IMG/VR virus record: IMGVR_UViG_3300009184_000080
Span: 1 to 42,576 of that record
DNA length: 42,576 bases
Strand: one strand, 5' to 3'
Origin: a virus
Below are positions 1 through 7,499 of this stretch, in pieces; the stretch's first letter is position 1, and each line of letters starts with the position of its first letter. The position numbers were made by a program, and so were the translations under genes. Below the pieces are notes generated by a model. It saw nothing but the letters and a program-made list of their open reading frames with translations. It made no database searches and was not told the origin of the DNA.

Positions 1-2
1 TA

Positions 3-155
3 GAACTGCCCCAATTGCCTGGGTTTGATCTGGGGTATACCTATGAGTCTTGCTTGTTCAGCCCGGGTGAATCCGAGGTTCTGGCTCGGTACCAGACCCG
101 TACCGAAGCGATTGCCGGACACGTTGAACTGGCAAAAAAGTTCAATCTTGGCTGA
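3..155 (+). CDS. C-terminal part of a small phage protein (5' truncated)
   Basis: An open frame enters from the left edge and ends at TGA 153-155. The visible 50 residues include RYQTRTEAIAGH near the end, a pattern like the C-terminus of a small phage protein of unknown function (RY-x-TR-x-EA-x-x-GH). It lies directly upstream of a GGGTACCC promoter and on the same strand as the next genes, which supports it being real. The start lies outside the window and no function can be given. Confidence 0.6.
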   Translation, partial: ELPQLPGFDLGYTYESCLFSPGESEVLARYQTRTEAIAGHVELAKKFNLG

Positions 156-173
156 TTTTTTGGCAAAAAAAGG

Positions 174-202
174 TTGACTTCGGGTACCCGATTTGCTATT
201 AT
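174..202 (+). promoter_or_regulatory. sigma70-like early promoter with CGGGTACCCG palindrome
   Basis: The -35 box TTGACT (174-179) and the -10 box TATTAT (197-202) are separated by exactly 17 bp. A perfect 10-bp palindrome, CGGGTACCCG (181-190), fills the spacer. It is followed by AGCTGAGAAAACGGAGACGC, which carries the ribosome binding site of the gene at 234. The same architecture recurs at six other places in the window. Confidence 0.85.
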
Positions 203-233
203 AAATCATAAGCTGAGAAAACGGAGACGCAAT

Positions 234-671
234 ATGAAGCTCGTGATTGACACCCAGTTCTGCGAAAACTACGGCGCTCATACTTGGGACGGTAAGGGCG
301 AATGCCCGCAGAATTGGAAGTTCAAGGGCGGCGAGACCTATGTCGTCCTGAACATCACCCCTGCCCAGCAGGCCCGCATTGAGCGTGACGGTATCCCGAC
401 TCTTGCAAATCTTCTTGAGTACAGCAATGATGGCTCCAGGGAGTACGTCATTAATTATCGCATCGTTGAAGATGCTGCTCAAGCAGGTGAAGAGTGGGAA
501 ACCCCTTACGAACTCGCCTACGTTGACGGCAAGTGGATTGCCCGTCGTTTCGTCCCCGCCGAAGACTACTGGACTCCGGGGTTCGTTGGTAAGAGTGAGC
601 ATTATGAAATGCTCCCCGAAGGCGGTCGGGCCGCTTATGAGTGCGAATACGTAAAGAAAGAGGATGCGTAA
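234..671 (+). CDS. Conserved phage protein of unknown function (145 aa)
   Basis: The start at 234 is chosen because it follows CGGAGACGC at the right spacing. The longer in-frame extension from 174 is promoter DNA (-35, palindrome, -10) and not protein. The product is soluble, mixed alpha/beta, with the N-terminal pattern MKLVIDTQFCENYGAH and many aromatic residues. It resembles a family of small early phage proteins I know only as hypothetical. It is the first gene of a plus-strand early group, and the next promoter begins at its stop codon. Confidence 0.8.
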   Translation: MKLVIDTQFCENYGAHTWDGKGECPQNWKFKGGETYVVLNITPAQQARIERDGIPTLANLLEYSNDGSREYVINYRIVEDAAQAGEEWETPYELAYVDGKWIARRFVPAEDYWTPGFVGKSEHYEMLPEGGRAAYECEYVKKEDA

Positions 672-782
672 GTCATTGATCTTTAAGAGCCAAAATAATT
701 CACTTTTTGGTGAAAAAAGGCTTGACTTAGGGTACCCTTTCCGCTATAGTATGTTTATAAAGTGATTCAACGGAGACGAAAA
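669..782 (+). repeat. Composite intergenic promoter repeat, copy 1
   Basis: This stretch starts at the TAA stop codon of the upstream gene with TAAGTCATTGAT. It continues through AGAGCCAAAATAATTCAC and TTTTTGGTGAAAAAAGG into the TTGACTT promoter and on to the next ribosome binding site. The same ordered blocks occur inverted at 25770-25882 and 38301-38404, each time beginning at the stop codon of the upstream gene. Two alternative small stems are visible: CCAAAA/TTTTGG and TTCAC/GTGAA. Confidence 0.75.
722..750 (+). promoter_or_regulatory. sigma70-like early promoter with GGGTACCC palindrome
   Basis: The -35 box TTGACT (722-727) and the -10 box TATAGT (745-750) are 17 bp apart, with AGGGTACCCT in the spacer. 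It drives the gene at 783 and is part of the composite repeat. Confidence 0.85.
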
Positions 783-1133
783 ATGGCTTATATGAATCAA
801 GAAAAGAAGTCGAAGATCGCTATTGCTCTTAAGCCGATCCTCAAGAAGTATGGCGTCAAGGGTTCGCTTTCGGTTCGCAATCATTCGAGCATTGTCCTTA
901 CTCTTAAGTCGGGTAAGATTGACTTTGGCTCTGGTCGTGACCAAGTTAACCCCTATTGGTTCCATGAGCATTACGAAGGTGTCGCTAAGAAGTTTCTTAC
1001 CGAAGCTTTCAAGGCTCTCAAGAGCGCGGATTGGTATAACAATTCTGACGCTATGACTGATTACTTCGACATTGCTTACTACGCTGATATCAACGTTGGT
1101 AAGTGGAACAAGCCCTATGTACTGGAGGCATAA
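783..1133 (+). CDS. Conserved phage protein of unknown function (116 aa)
   Basis: The ATG at 783 follows CGGAGACGAAAA. The product contains SVRNHSSIVLTLKSGKIDFG and later PYWFHEHY and DYFDIAYYADINVGKW. These blocks resemble a widespread small phage protein for which I know no function. No membrane segment or signal peptide is visible. It begins a group with the two tiny genes behind it (stop 1133, next start 1135). Confidence 0.8.
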   Translation: MAYMNQEKKSKIAIALKPILKKYGVKGSLSVRNHSSIVLTLKSGKIDFGSGRDQVNPYWFHEHYEGVAKKFLTEAFKALKSADWYNNSDAMTDYFDIAYYADINVGKWNKPYVLEA

Positions 1134-1134
1134 A

Positions 1135-1251
1135 ATGCAAAAACTCAAAGAAATTATCTTTAAGGCATCCTTCTATACGGTGTCTTATGGTGAGTTCGTC
1201 GTGTATAGTATGTTTCTTGTTTTTGTTTTTGTTATGGCATTTGGAGGCTAA
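1135..1251 (+). CDS. Tiny membrane peptide (38 aa)
   Basis: An ATG two bases after the previous stop opens a 38-codon frame ending at TAA 1249-1251. The C-terminal half is a hydrophobic run (VVYSMFLVFVFVMAFGG), so a single membrane span is likely. ACTGGAGGC just upstream is a good ribosome binding site inside the end of the preceding gene. Its stop overlaps the next start (TAATG). No known family was recognised. Confidence 0.6.
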   Translation: MQKLKEIIFKASFYTVSYGEFVVYSMFLVFVFVMAFGG

Positions 1252-1400
1252 TGATGAATAACTATTGGATTTTTATTCGTAACTCGGGCGGTTACCCCAT
1301 GAAGGTAACTATTCAGGCCCCGAACCCGTTCGTTGCGATTCAACAGGCCCGGGCCCTTTACGGTTCGGCTCTGATTTCAGAAGGGGCAAATGCTTACTAA
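1251..1400 (+). CDS. Small conserved phage protein (49 aa)
   Basis: The start overlaps the stop of the previous gene as TAATG, preceded by TTTGGAGGC. The product contains NYWIFIRNSGGYP and QAPNPFVAIQQARALYG and ends LISEGANAY. This resembles a small family common in phages, of unknown function. A second ATG at 1254 is an equally good start. The overlap indicates translational coupling with 783-1251. Confidence 0.7.
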   Translation: MMNNYWIFIRNSGGYPMKVTIQAPNPFVAIQQARALYGSALISEGANAY

Positions 1401-1422
1401 AGCATTTTGGGTATCAAAGTCG

Positions 1423-1451
1423 TTGACTTTGGTACCCTATTTTGTTAATAT
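1423..1451 (+). promoter_or_regulatory. sigma70-like early promoter, GGTACC variant
   Basis: TTGACT (1423-1428) and TAATAT (1446-1451) are 17 bp apart. The spacer has TTGGTACCCT, a one-base-shortened version of the palindrome. It precedes the gene at 1503, whose ribosome binding site is AAGGAGAT. Confidence 0.75.
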
Positions 1452-1502
1452 TGTAAAGTGCAATTTCGCACTGTTGTTTAAAACTCTATGAAGGAGATTA
1501 TT

Positions 1503-1865
1503 ATGACTACGCAAGTTTTTAAGGTTGTCGGCATCACTGTTCATAATGGTAATGCTAAGGTTCGTTTCACCGAAGACATGGTTCGTCGTGTGAAGCAGTT
1601 TACTAAGGGCGGCGCCACTCGCTGTGACTTCATCGAACTGCCGAACGAAATGACTAAGATCGAAGCCCTTAAGTACATGCTTACTTGCAGGGAGTTCTCG
1701 TCACCTGAAGATCAGGCTACGATTGAGGAGACGCTGTACGATAAGGAGCGTGAAGCTAGTAAGGGCGAAGTTCGTGTAAAGTCGCAGCCCTCGCTTGACT
1801 CTATCAAGTCTCGTCCCCGCAAGGATGTCACTGTCGAAGACGTACTGGAGGCAGTGAATGGCTAA
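1503..1865 (+). CDS. Conserved phage protein of unknown function (120 aa)
   Basis: The ATG at 1503 lies seven bases after AAGGAGATT, an excellent ribosome binding site. The N-terminal half has VVGITVHNGNAKVRF and RVKQFTKGGATRCDF, and the C-terminal half is Lys/Arg-rich (KSRPRKDVTVEDVLEAV). The N-terminal half matches a family I recall in several phages without a function. The basic character and the -EDVLEAV ending would fit a small nucleic-acid or partner-binding protein, but that is a guess. Its end overlaps the next start by 8 bp. Confidence 0.8.
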   Translation: MTTQVFKVVGITVHNGNAKVRFTEDMVRRVKQFTKGGATRCDFIELPNEMTKIEALKYMLTCREFSSPEDQATIEETLYDKEREASKGEVRVKSQPSLDSIKSRPRKDVTVEDVLEAVNG

Positions 1866-2064
1866 GGTTATTGCAAAGGTCAGTGACAAGCTGACTAAGG
1901 TTGGCGAGTGTGTCAACGTTTATTTTTATGACAATGCATATATGGTAGAAGTGAACGGGCGTGATTCCGGAGATGAATGGGCTTGTGTGAAGCTCGTCGC
2001 TAAGGACCTCGCAGAAGTTTCAGCAATCCTAAATGAGATCGATTCTCTTCCGCAAGATCGCTAA
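1858..2064 (+). CDS. Small conserved phage protein (68 aa)
   Basis: The start at 1858 overlaps the previous gene's end, with ACTGGAGGC as ribosome binding site. The product is compact and soluble, with SDKLTKVGECVNVYFYDNA and VEVNGRDSGDEWACVKLVA. It resembles other small phage early proteins with no known role. It is the last gene of the plus-strand group and is followed by a duplicated stop and a strong terminator. Confidence 0.75.
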   Translation: MAKVIAKVSDKLTKVGECVNVYFYDNAYMVEVNGRDSGDEWACVKLVAKDLAEVSAILNEIDSLPQDR

Positions 2065-2077
2065 GAAGATCGCTAAG
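2054..2077 (+). repeat. 12-bp tandem direct repeat duplicating the stop codon
   Basis: AAGATCGCTAAG occurs twice head to tail (2054-2065 and 2066-2077). The first copy contains the last codons and TAA of the gene above. Because 12 is a multiple of three, the second copy supplies a second in-frame TAA. Confidence 0.7.
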
Positions 2078-2085
2078 AAGACAGG

Positions 2086-2110
2086 AAAGCCCCCGGAAGG
2101 GGGCTTTTTT
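2086..2110 (+). terminator. Rho-independent terminator
   Basis: The stem AAAGCCCCC / GGGGGCTTT (2086-2094 with 2099-2107) has a GGAA tetraloop and is followed by a T run. It closes the plus-strand early group 22 bases after the last stop. Confidence 0.9.
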
Positions 2111-2241
2111 GTAGGTCCCTAGGACGCTTTAGAATCCCCTAAAATCACCGGGGGTATGCTTAGATACGTCCCCCGCTTAGGATCGCTCTAATGCGGTCCT
2201 ATTAGGTCCTACGGCCATATGAATCAATGACTTACGTTCGA
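2111..2241. other. Structured convergent intergenic region
   Basis: No gene is seen here. It contains a hairpin CGGGGG...CCCCCG (2149-2175) with an extra TAT/ATA pairing inside, several copies of GGTCC/GGACC, and, on the minus strand at 2221-2234, TAAGTCATTGATTC. That is the first block of the composite promoter repeat, without any promoter after it. It separates the plus-strand early genes from the minus-strand virion genes. Confidence 0.5.
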
Positions 2242-3081
2242 TTATGGGTTGGTGACGGATTTGATGACCCAAAAGTCACCGCTCATGCTAGTATTCTGAA
2301 TGACCTGATAAGGCATGTAAAAGTATCCCTTATCGCCCCAATTCGTCCCCCAGCTGTTCTTCACGATAAAGCGTTGTGTAGAGCTATTGTACCCCACTAG
2401 AAGCACTGCGTGACCCCCTAGGACTCTCTCTGAGCGGGTGTTAGGATAGGGCATGACAGCAGTAGTACGATCCCAATTACCGCTCACAAAGCTGCTGTAG
2501 ACTGTAAATCCAATAATAACAGGATATCCGTTTGCTAGAGCATTGATACATGCATTAAAGTCCAAAGCACGTTCATACAACGTTACTTTACGTTTAGCAG
2601 CGTCTTGTACTGCTGCTGAATTTGGGGCGGTCTTAAATTTGGATATGTTATAGGGCCATAAATTTTCTAACGGTGCGCCCCAACGATTCGTAGCTTTGAT
2701 CCCATCTCTGATATAAGCCCCGCTATCGTAGTTGACAGTTCCAATCAGTAGACGTTCATAGTAGTAGATGAACAGCCTACTAACTTCATTTACAATCCTG
2801 TTTTTCTTATTGATCAATTCAATCGCCCCTGCAACAGCATGTCCTGTGCAGCTACCTAATATACCTTGATCTTCTACGGGCGTTGAGAACGCTCTCAAAT
2901 CAACAGTAGCCGGTGTTTTGTCAGTAGTTGGTCTATAGAGATAGTCTCTACTATCAGGCTTGTCACGCACCCAATGAAACTTAGGAATGTTCATTGGTAG
3001 TTTAACCGGTTTGATGACGATAGGAATACGATGCAACCCTGGATCTTGTGTCACATCAATCACAGGGCGCGGGTATTTCAT
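2242..3081 (-). CDS. Papain-like (C1A) cysteine protease
   Basis: The 279-aa product has the full C1A catalytic set in order: oxyanion Gln and nucleophile Cys78 in DQGILGSCTG, His224 in GGHAVLLVGY, and Asn242 in VKNSWGTNWGDKGYF. There is no clear signal peptide. The N-terminal 60 residues are Pro-rich and precede DLRAFSTPVEDQG, where a mature papain-type domain would begin, so they may act as a propeptide or docking arm. It is the distal gene of the tail-fibre cluster, which suggests a virion-associated or adhesion-processing protease; cleavage of host surface or of fibres is inference. All catalytic residues are present, so activity is plausible. Confidence 0.85.
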   Translation of the reverse strand: MKYPRPVIDVTQDPGLHRIPIVIKPVKLPMNIPKFHWVRDKPDSRDYLYRPTTDKTPATVDLRAFSTPVEDQGILGSCTGHAVAGAIELINKKNRIVNEVSRLFIYYYERLLIGTVNYDSGAYIRDGIKATNRWGAPLENLWPYNISKFKTAPNSAAVQDAAKRKVTLYERALDFNACINALANGYPVIIGFTVYSSFVSGNWDRTTAVMPYPNTRSERVLGGHAVLLVGYNSSTQRFIVKNSWGTNWGDKGYFYMPYQVIQNTSMSGDFWVIKSVTNP

Positions 3082-3097
3082 ACCTATTCCTTTTTAA

Positions 3098-3802
3098 TTA
3101 GAATGCTGGGAAAGGTTGTGTAGCTGGTGTGAAGTTAGAAGTGTATCTGCCAACACCGACTGTGATACGAACATCGTTCATGTAACCGTCAAACTCGTAA
3201 AGAGTAGGTGATGATTCATATCCACCGATTCCCAAATTAGTTGATTGACCGCTATAGTCATAGGTATCATTCAACAACGAGCTTCCTACTTGTTGTCCGT
3301 TCAGGAAAAGTTTTGTGGTTCCAGAAGTACGAGATAGCGCAACATGACACCATTCATTGGCTATTACAGTTCCACCTGATATTATTGGTGTACCGGTATT
3401 ATTAAGAATCAGTGTACCTGCTTGTATATAAACTACACGACCGCCTGTATTAGTATAATTACTAAATATCATGCCTACACCTGAAACATCAACCGGATAT
3501 GCAAAAGTTTCCCAAGTGAAGTCCCCGCTTATAGAAGGAAGAACTGACAAATATAGATGTCCGTTGCCGTCAAACACAGTAGAAGTTGTTCCCCATTTGG
3601 ACTGTGCAGCAGAGATCACCGGAGGTGTTCCGAAAGAGGTAAGAGTGTTAGTTGTACCATACGTAACAGTGGGTGCTGCACCTACTGTTCCTGTCATAGG
3701 AATTAAAGAGATTACGTTTGCTATATAGGGATCACCGGTCGGTGGTCCAGTAAAGCTGATTCCAGGACCTACTTGTATTCCGTTTTCGATTGTTATTGAC
3801 AT
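3098..3802 (-). CDS. LamG / concanavalin A-like lectin-fold adhesion protein
   Basis: The 234-aa product begins with a short Gly/Ile module (MSITIENGIQVGPGI) shared with the next gene upstream. It continues as a jellyroll-type domain: SKWGTTSTVFDGNGHLYL, FTWETFAYP, NEWCHVALSRTSGTTKLFLNG and FDGYMNDVRITVGVGRYT are hallmarks of the LamG-like fold in phage structural proteins. It is probably a receptor-binding tip or fibre decoration. Position next to two long fibres supports this. The sugar or receptor is unknown. Confidence 0.75.
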   Translation of the reverse strand: MSITIENGIQVGPGISFTGPPTGDPYIANVISLIPMTGTVGAAPTVTYGTTNTLTSFGTPPVISAAQSKWGTTSTVFDGNGHLYLSVLPSISGDFTWETFAYPVDVSGVGMIFSNYTNTGGRVVYIQAGTLILNNTGTPIISGGTVIANEWCHVALSRTSGTTKLFLNGQQVGSSLLNDTYDYSGQSTNLGIGGYESSPTLYEFDGYMNDVRITVGVGRYTSNFTPATQPFPAF

Positions 3803-3813
3803 ATGTTATTTCC
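3787..3813. repeat. 27-bp direct repeat at gene start, copy 1
   Basis: A 27-bp block covering the ribosome binding site, ATG and first codons of the gene ending at 3098 is identical to 4462-4488 at the start of the neighbouring gene. It contains GGAAATAACATATGTC on the minus strand. Such a repeat could let the downstream domains be exchanged by recombination. Confidence 0.85.
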
Positions 3814-3820
3814 TATTCTA

Positions 3821-4477
3821 TTAACCTTGCCAAGCACCGCCGGCAACTCTATACCACATCTTGAAGTTCACAGTGTCTACTGCCACATCAATGATTTGAC
3901 CATTGGTTTCAAAAATTGCATTGCCAGAATCTATTTGGGCGCCGTTGGTCCAAACACTGCCATCATCGTATATGCTAACAGCCTGGTTGTCAAATCCTAA
4001 ATATTTTCCAGAGCCTGTATAGTCAGTGGTGGCACTGCCTACACCAACTCCGTCGTTGTCTACACCACCCGACCATACTGTGTGAGTCACGCTGAACATG
4101 CGTTTGGTGCCCGGCGCAATTACATATGAGCCCAAAACAGCATTGTTAGCGCCACTGAGAGCAGTGGCAGTATCATCTGTATTCATTGTGGTGGTCACAC
4201 TGACATAAGTTGGATCAAACTGTGTCCAGTCCCAGTTGTTTAAAAAAGTAAATCCTGCAGGTGTGCCATAGGTACTGGCTGGGTTGATTATAAACTGAGC
4301 ATTATAAGTTCCAGCGAATAAGCTAACAGCAGGATATAGATTTTGTGGCAACCCAGAGATCACTGCCAGACTGATACCACCTGTGTTTGTAGCAGGATCG
4401 GGAGGTCCGCCACCCGATCCTCCGCCTAATGCAATTCCAGGCCCTATTGTTATTCCGCTTGCGATTGTTATTGACAT
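3821..4477 (-). CDS. Putative adhesion protein with SPRY-like C-terminal domain
   Basis: The 218-aa product starts with MSITIASGITIGPGIALGG, the same N-terminal module as its neighbour, followed by a Gly/Pro linker. The C-terminal part (KYLGFDNQAVSIYDDGSVW, then DVAVDTVNFKMWYRVAGGAW) has the look of a SPRY/B30.2-type beta-sandwich: a time-dependent display pattern ending in K-x-W-x-x-x-x-G-x-W. The fold call is tentative. A shared stem with a different binding domain suggests alternative or combined receptor-binding proteins. Confidence 0.6.
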   Translation of the reverse strand: MSITIASGITIGPGIALGGGSGGGPPDPATNTGGISLAVISGLPQNLYPAVSLFAGTYNAQFIINPASTYGTPAGFTFLNNWDWTQFDPTYVSVTTTMNTDDTATALSGANNAVLGSYVIAPGTKRMFSVTHTVWSGGVDNDGVGVGSATTDYTGSGKYLGFDNQAVSIYDDGSVWTNGAQIDSGNAIFETNGQIIDVAVDTVNFKMWYRVAGGAWQG

Positions 4478-4488
4478 ATGTTATTTCC
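4462..4488. repeat. 27-bp direct repeat at gene start, copy 2
   Basis: This is identical to 3787-3813 and lies in the same position relative to the start codon of the gene 3821-4477. Confidence 0.85.
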
Positions 4489-4490
4489 TT

Positions 4491-4820
4491 TTAAGCCAAT
4501 CCCGTGAAACTATAAGAACTATTTAGGATAAATGTACCTCCTGTAATAGTAATGTCTGGACCATCCGGTTCGCTAGGATTGGGAATAGTCATATTAGTGA
4601 CTACTGATCCAGGAATTTCTACGCATGACCAACTACCATTAGTCCAAGTTGCATAAAATTCATCCCAGTTGCCACCTCTGTTCAGTACTCTGAAAGTAGA
4701 CATTACTGGGCCGTCTGCTGCATAGTTTTGAGCGCCAGTAGTTGTTAGTGATGCAGCAGAGCCGACGCGGATGCCACTGCCTATATCTATTCCTGCTCCG
4801 ACTGTTAATGGTGCTGCCAT
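4491..4820 (-). CDS. Short structural protein of the adhesion cluster (109 aa)
   Basis: The start shows the same type of Ile/Gly module as the two genes below it (VGAGIDIGSGIRVGSA), though more diverged. The rest is Thr/Ser/Asn-rich beta sequence with FRVLNRGGNWDEFYATWTNG. It is likely a small fibre or tip protein. No catalytic motif is visible. GGAAAC lies in front of its ATG. Confidence 0.65.
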   Translation of the reverse strand: MAAPLTVGAGIDIGSGIRVGSAASLTTTGAQNYAADGPVMSTFRVLNRGGNWDEFYATWTNGSWSCVEIPGSVVTNMTIPNPSEPDGPDITITGGTFILNSSYSFTGLA

Positions 4821-4849
4821 GTTATGTTTCCTTTATACTATTTAGTCTA

Positions 4850-7480
4850 TTAAAGTTTAGTGTAACCATAATTAACAACTGCGTTAGCACCGCTATTGTT
4901 AGTGATACCGAATGTAAACACATTAGCTGTGTTACCTAAGTAAGTATTAACATTGCTGATATTACCCGCAGTGCCTACAAACTGATTGGGCATTGACGTA
5001 AGCACTAACGCATTTCCAATTGCGTAATACCAACCATATTGATCACCGAGTACTGGTACATTTGTATTTGTAACAACCGCAGTAGCAGTGTAAGTTATGA
5101 TACCGTTTGGAATATTACCGTTAACCCAGATTGTGTAAGTGCCGCTACCGGGCACCGAAAGGCTCACTGTGTTAGTACCGGATACAAGCGTCCAACTACC
5201 TGCAACTTTAGTAGCAACATTAGATAAGCCGCCACCGTTACCAGTAAAGTTGTTAGCCGAAATATTACCAGACGCACTGATATTATTACCTGCAATATTA
5301 CCAGTACTTGGTTCAACTGTAGCATAGTTATTATACTTTATGTTACCATCATAGAGCATGATACTCATAGCACCGTTAGAGGTGATATCTTGTGTGACTG
5401 TAGGGACCGGTAAGTTAGTCAATCCACTGCCGTTACCAGAAAAAGAAGTTGCTGATATAACATTAGCATTGCTGATATTGCCGCCACCAATAAGGTCAAT
5501 GCTGCTGCCTGCACGAGACAACTCTAATGCATTGTTTGCATCACTGATTCTACCAAAGATGTTAGCTGTTAAGAAGCCACCGGTACCGAAGATGATATCT
5601 TTCTGTGTACCATTTTCACCAGTAGCAAATACTAGACTTCCGTTTCCTACAGCCGGTGCCTGACCCGGTAGATATGCTTGAGTGATTATATAACCATCGC
5701 CTGGACCAGTGATAGTATAATCAGGGTCACTGTAGAACGAGCTAGTAAATCCCATGTCAACCCAACCACCGTCATCATTGCCAAGATGTCCTTGAGCTAC
5801 CCAGTCGGCAGAACCGTTGTCAGATACGTTGTTAATAACAGCCTGAATATATGCATTAGAAGTGCTGCTGATGACAAGCGTTGAGTTTGCTAGATTTAAG
5901 GCATTTGCGCCCGGGCCGATATCAATAGTAGTACCGCCTAACACAACATTATCCGGTGCATAGAATGTGCCATCGTCGGCAAAAGTGAAGCTATGAACTC
6001 CTGCATTCGCATAGACTACTAAGTTAGCATTTGCCGGTCCGATGATATCACCGGGTACTGTTAAATTACCTACAGGGTCAAATGTCCACATAGCACTATT
6101 ACTATTACCATCATTGCTGTTGATAATAACATTACCTGTGTTTGCTAATTTAACATAGAAGTTATCACTACCTAAAAACAGTTCGGTTGCATACAAGTTT
6201 CCACTTGTCAAGTGTATATGGTCACCGTCATTCGCGGTCGGATATATTAATAACTGTTGATTTGCAGTAGTTCCACCTGCTGGTTTTAAAGCAATAGCAC
6301 TACCACTAAGTCCCTGGTCCGGAATGTTGGTTTCATAAACAACACTATTCAATGGCAAGGTCAAGTTACCAGCAGTGTCAAAGTTCCAAGTCTTTGTGCC
6401 ACTGACATTACCAGCCTGTATGGCCACGTTGCCGCCCTGTAAAACAGCGACATTGGCTTCTTCATCTGTACCCAAAATAAGATTGGCACCAGCGGCGCCG
6501 GCCGCCATATGTATATCCGCGGCCCCGGTCAAGTAAATATTTACATATGCGGCAGCATCAGCAGGATCTGGTTGCAAGTTTAAGTTACCTGTACCAATGA
6601 CATTGATATCGTTAAATGTAACATTACCTGTGTTAGCGTTGCCGCCACTTGCGGCTGCAAATACACCGTTGCCGTAGAGTACATTGGTATTGCTACCGGT
6701 TAAACTGACTGTTGCAATGTTACCTAAATTATTGGCAATAATATTACCTACTGAAACATTACCGGTCGTACTGATAGTGTTACTACCAAATGCTGATAAT
6801 AACGTAACTACATTACTATTTCCATATGAACTGTTAGCATCATTTTTCCAACTTAGTACGCCATTACCATTTGTCGTGAGAACTTGACCATTGCTTCCTC
6901 CGGTAATTGTAATATTACTTACAGAACCTAAGTTTGCTGTATTAGTCACATTGATTCGTGTTATTGTAGCAAGACCATTAGCTGAAAGATTTGCAGTAGA
7001 CACTGATTCATATGCTGTTAGATAACTAGCATTGGCTCTAATAACATTAAGAATATTATTACCGTTGTCATATGTAAAGTTGGCTGAGCTACCAAAGCTA
7101 CCTGCATTGTTAAACTGGACTTGAGCGTTTGAACCCGATACAGTAGAAGTTGGGGCAATCCAAGTTAGATTTCCTAAACCATCAGTTCTAAGAATATACC
7201 CACTCGTGCCACCTGAGATTTTCAATGTACTGGCGCTTAAGGTGCCAACTGATGTGATGTTTGGTTGTGCAGCATTGACTACCGATTGAGCAAGAGTAGC
7301 TTGAGCAGCTTGAACCATGTTTGCGCCGCCGGCTTGGCTAAGAATGTAGTTACCTATAATTTGCAGATTGGCTTTGTTAGTGATCGGAGTTCCCGTTACG
7401 TTTACTACGGGGAATATAGAGGTGTAGGATAGATTTGCACCTATATTAGTTAAACTCGTAATCTTAATACTATCAATCAT
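4850..7480 (-). CDS. Long tail fibre protein (876 aa)
   Basis: This is a very low-complexity Asn/Gly/Thr/Val beta-repeat protein. Recurrent blocks such as QVQFNNAGSFGSSANFTYD, FSGNGSGLTNLPV and FTGNGGGLSNVAT are typical of trimeric tail fibres of T4-like marine phages. The N-terminal 90 residues (Ala/Gln-rich, QAAQATLAQSVVNA) may form the attachment part. The last 130 residues (SWTLVSGTNTVSL, YTIWVNGNIPNGIITYTA) form a non-repetitive domain that probably carries the receptor tip. It lies between a second fibre and the short adhesion genes. Host specificity cannot be read from the sequence. Confidence 0.85.
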   Translation of the reverse strand: MIDSIKITSLTNIGANLSYTSIFPVVNVTGTPITNKANLQIIGNYILSQAGGANMVQAAQATLAQSVVNAAQPNITSVGTLSASTLKISGGTSGYILRTDGLGNLTWIAPTSTVSGSNAQVQFNNAGSFGSSANFTYDNGNNILNVIRANASYLTAYESVSTANLSANGLATITRINVTNTANLGSVSNITITGGSNGQVLTTNGNGVLSWKNDANSSYGNSNVVTLLSAFGSNTISTTGNVSVGNIIANNLGNIATVSLTGSNTNVLYGNGVFAAASGGNANTGNVTFNDINVIGTGNLNLQPDPADAAAYVNIYLTGAADIHMAAGAAGANLILGTDEEANVAVLQGGNVAIQAGNVSGTKTWNFDTAGNLTLPLNSVVYETNIPDQGLSGSAIALKPAGGTTANQQLLIYPTANDGDHIHLTSGNLYATELFLGSDNFYVKLANTGNVIINSNDGNSNSAMWTFDPVGNLTVPGDIIGPANANLVVYANAGVHSFTFADDGTFYAPDNVVLGGTTIDIGPGANALNLANSTLVISSTSNAYIQAVINNVSDNGSADWVAQGHLGNDDGGWVDMGFTSSFYSDPDYTITGPGDGYIITQAYLPGQAPAVGNGSLVFATGENGTQKDIIFGTGGFLTANIFGRISDANNALELSRAGSSIDLIGGGNISNANVISATSFSGNGSGLTNLPVPTVTQDITSNGAMSIMLYDGNIKYNNYATVEPSTGNIAGNNISASGNISANNFTGNGGGLSNVATKVAGSWTLVSGTNTVSLSVPGSGTYTIWVNGNIPNGIITYTATAVVTNTNVPVLGDQYGWYYAIGNALVLTSMPNQFVGTAGNISNVNTYLGNTANVFTFGITNNSGANAVVNYGYTKL

Positions 7481-7499
7481 TCTTGAAATCCTATAATGT

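Noticed and set aside
174-233. Apparent shared N-terminal peptide (MTSGTRFAI..., MTSGTHFAI..., MTSDTLFAI...) at 174, 24477 and 39139
   Set aside because: It is a translation of the conserved promoter DNA. Proper starts with ribosome binding sites lie downstream at 234, 24411 and 39079.
744-1148. Minus-strand frame of 134 codons at 744-1148
   Set aside because: It lies opposite the conserved gene 783-1133 and the promoter, with no ribosome binding site.
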